Shown here one piece after another: positions 5,881 through 6,199 of a stretch of 6,199 bases of DNA. This stretch comes from Lachnospiraceae bacterium (GTDB taxonomy: Bacteria; Bacillota_A; Clostridia; Lachnospirales; Lachnospiraceae). The notes beneath the pieces were generated by a model. The model was not told the origin of the DNA. It made no database searches and saw only the letters and a program-made list of their open reading frames with translations. Both the position numbers and the translations under genes were made by a program. Positions within the stretch are counted from its first letter, which is position 1, and every line of letters begins with the position of its first letter. Where the stretch lies: the NCBI GenBank assembly GCA_017613595.1, contig JAGADM010000029.1, positions 1-6,199 of the forward strand, read 5' to 3'.

Positions 5881-5909
5881 CGGGCGGAGGGATTTCCTCC
5901 GCCCGTTTT
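5881..5909 (+). terminator. Second terminator in tandem
   Basis: CGGGCGGAGG (5881-5890) pairs perfectly with CCTCCGCCCG (5896-5905) around GATTT, followed by TTTT (5906-5909), a classical intrinsic terminator for plus-strand transcripts. The opposite strand lacks a T-run after the stem, so it acts in one direction. Confidence 0.88.
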
Positions 5910-6067
5910 CCGTCATAAAGCGAATTCACAGCATCTTCACATTATTATGTTATGATAATTATGTATCTGCCGCGAAAAAGCGTTGTGGAATTTGCTTTCC
6001 GGGCGCGGAAAAGGTCACATTTTCCGGTGGATAAAGACAGGATTTTCAGAGAAATTCTGTTTATAAA
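5910..6067 (+). other. Gene-free stretch with competing hairpins; possible small RNA
   Basis: No credible protein-coding gene is seen between the terminators and the dapF promoter. An extended -10 (TGTTATGAT, 5948-5956) lacks a good -35. Downstream, CGGAAA(A) at 6006-6012 can pair either with TTTCCG at 5996-6001 or with TTTTCCG at 6020-6026, and GGAA (5988-5991) can pair with TTCC (5997-6000). A third hairpin pairs 6035-6045 with 6052-6062, allowing two G-T pairs, and is followed by a weak A/T tract. A small RNA or leader is possible but no known RNA family is recognised. Confidence 0.25.
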
Positions 6068-6082
6068 TGTCAATATTTGACA
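6068..6082 (+). promoter_or_regulatory. Inverted repeat over the dapF -35, candidate operator
   Basis: TGTCAA (6068-6073) and TTGACA (6077-6082) are perfect inverted copies around TAT; the right arm is the -35 box of the dapF promoter. A dimeric repressor bound here would block polymerase, but the repeat could be chance. Confidence 0.4.
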
Positions 6083-6105
6083 ATTCTTTATAAAAACGCT
6101 ATAAT
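6077..6105 (+). promoter_or_regulatory. Consensus sigma-A promoter of dapF
   Basis: Both hexamers are perfect, TTGACA (6077-6082) and TATAAT (6100-6105), with the ideal 17-base spacer, the best promoter in the window. Transcription would begin near 6112, leaving about 42 bases of leader. Such strength suggests high expression or a need for repression. Confidence 0.88.
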
Positions 6106-6153
6106 AAATATCCAAACTTAAAATGCCGTAGTGTCGCATCAAGCGGAGTGAAT

Positions 6154-6199
6154 ATGAAGTTTACGAAAATGCACGGATGTGCGAACGATTATATATATG
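6154..6199 (+). CDS. dapF: Diaminopimelate epimerase, first 15 codons (cut by window edge)
   Basis: The visible residues, MKFTKMHGCANDYIY, match the conserved DapF N-terminus (usually M-K-F-x-K-M-H-G-x-G-N-D-F), including the substrate-contacting Asn. DapF converts LL- to meso-diaminopimelate, which feeds lysine synthesis and peptidoglycan crosslinking. The usual G-N-D reads A-N-D here. The two catalytic cysteines lie beyond the right edge. GGAG (6145-6148) lies five bases before the start, and a consensus promoter precedes it. Only 15 residues support the call, but the motif is distinctive. Confidence 0.83.
   Translation, partial: MKFTKMHGCANDYIY

Noticed and set aside
6045..6073. A divergent promoter using TTGACA on the minus strand of the palindrome
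   Set aside because: At 17 bases the -10 position reads TCTGAA, and no gene lies downstream on that strand.
6123..6131. Two-codon upstream frame (ATG CCG TAG) in the dapF leader
   Set aside because: No Shine-Dalgarno site precedes it; most likely chance.
5945..6142. A 65-codon minus-strand frame in the gap before dapF
   Set aside because: It covers the dapF promoter and shows low-complexity A/T-driven translation with no convincing ribosome site.
5910..6153. Lysine riboswitch or T-box upstream of dapF
   Set aside because: The leader after the dapF promoter is only about 42 bases, and no conserved core of either RNA is seen upstream.

Overview
The window looks like ordinary chromosomal DNA of a Gram-positive bacterium, most likely a Clostridia member (Lachnospiraceae-like). 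The reasons are the gene content (PepF, GreA, an AEC transporter, a DUF3737 protein, a MalY/PatB C-S lyase, a cytosolic PH-domain protein, a stand-alone acyl carrier protein, DapF), the purine-rich Shine-Dalgarno sites, and several near-consensus sigma-A promoters, most with 17-base spacers. The genus cannot be set from the sequence alone. There is no transposase, integrase, phage gene, CRISPR array, tRNA or rRNA.

Layout. 1-894 (minus) is the N-terminal half of oligoendopeptidase F, running off the left edge. It is divergent from greA (1111-1614, plus). Between them lie two opposed promoters and a G-run-rich block holding a 22-base-spaced direct repeat. greA is followed by an AEC-family permease (1729-2679) with no visible promoter of its own, so the two are probably co-transcribed. 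A promoter at 2711-2741 drives a second unit: a DUF3737 beta-helix protein (2794-3675) and a MalY/PatB-type PLP enzyme (3749-4945), separated by a 73-base gap containing a hairpin. Next come a PH-domain protein with an unusual Asp-rich, calcium-loop-like C-terminus (5026-5469) and an acyl carrier protein (5581-5811), each with its own promoter. Two strong hairpin terminators follow the acyl carrier gene. The last part is a gene-free stretch with competing hairpins, then a near-consensus promoter with an inverted repeat over its -35, then the first 15 codons of dapF (from 6154).

How the genes relate. Most are housekeeping: peptide breakdown (PepF), transcript cleavage (GreA), fatty acid carrier (ACP), and lysine/peptidoglycan precursor synthesis (DapF). 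The one pair that may form a functional unit is DUF3737 plus the PLP lyase, sharing a promoter. No defence system or mobile element is visible. The points most worth a second look are regulatory DNA and RNA structure, the corrected start of the DUF3737 gene, and the tail of the PH-domain protein.
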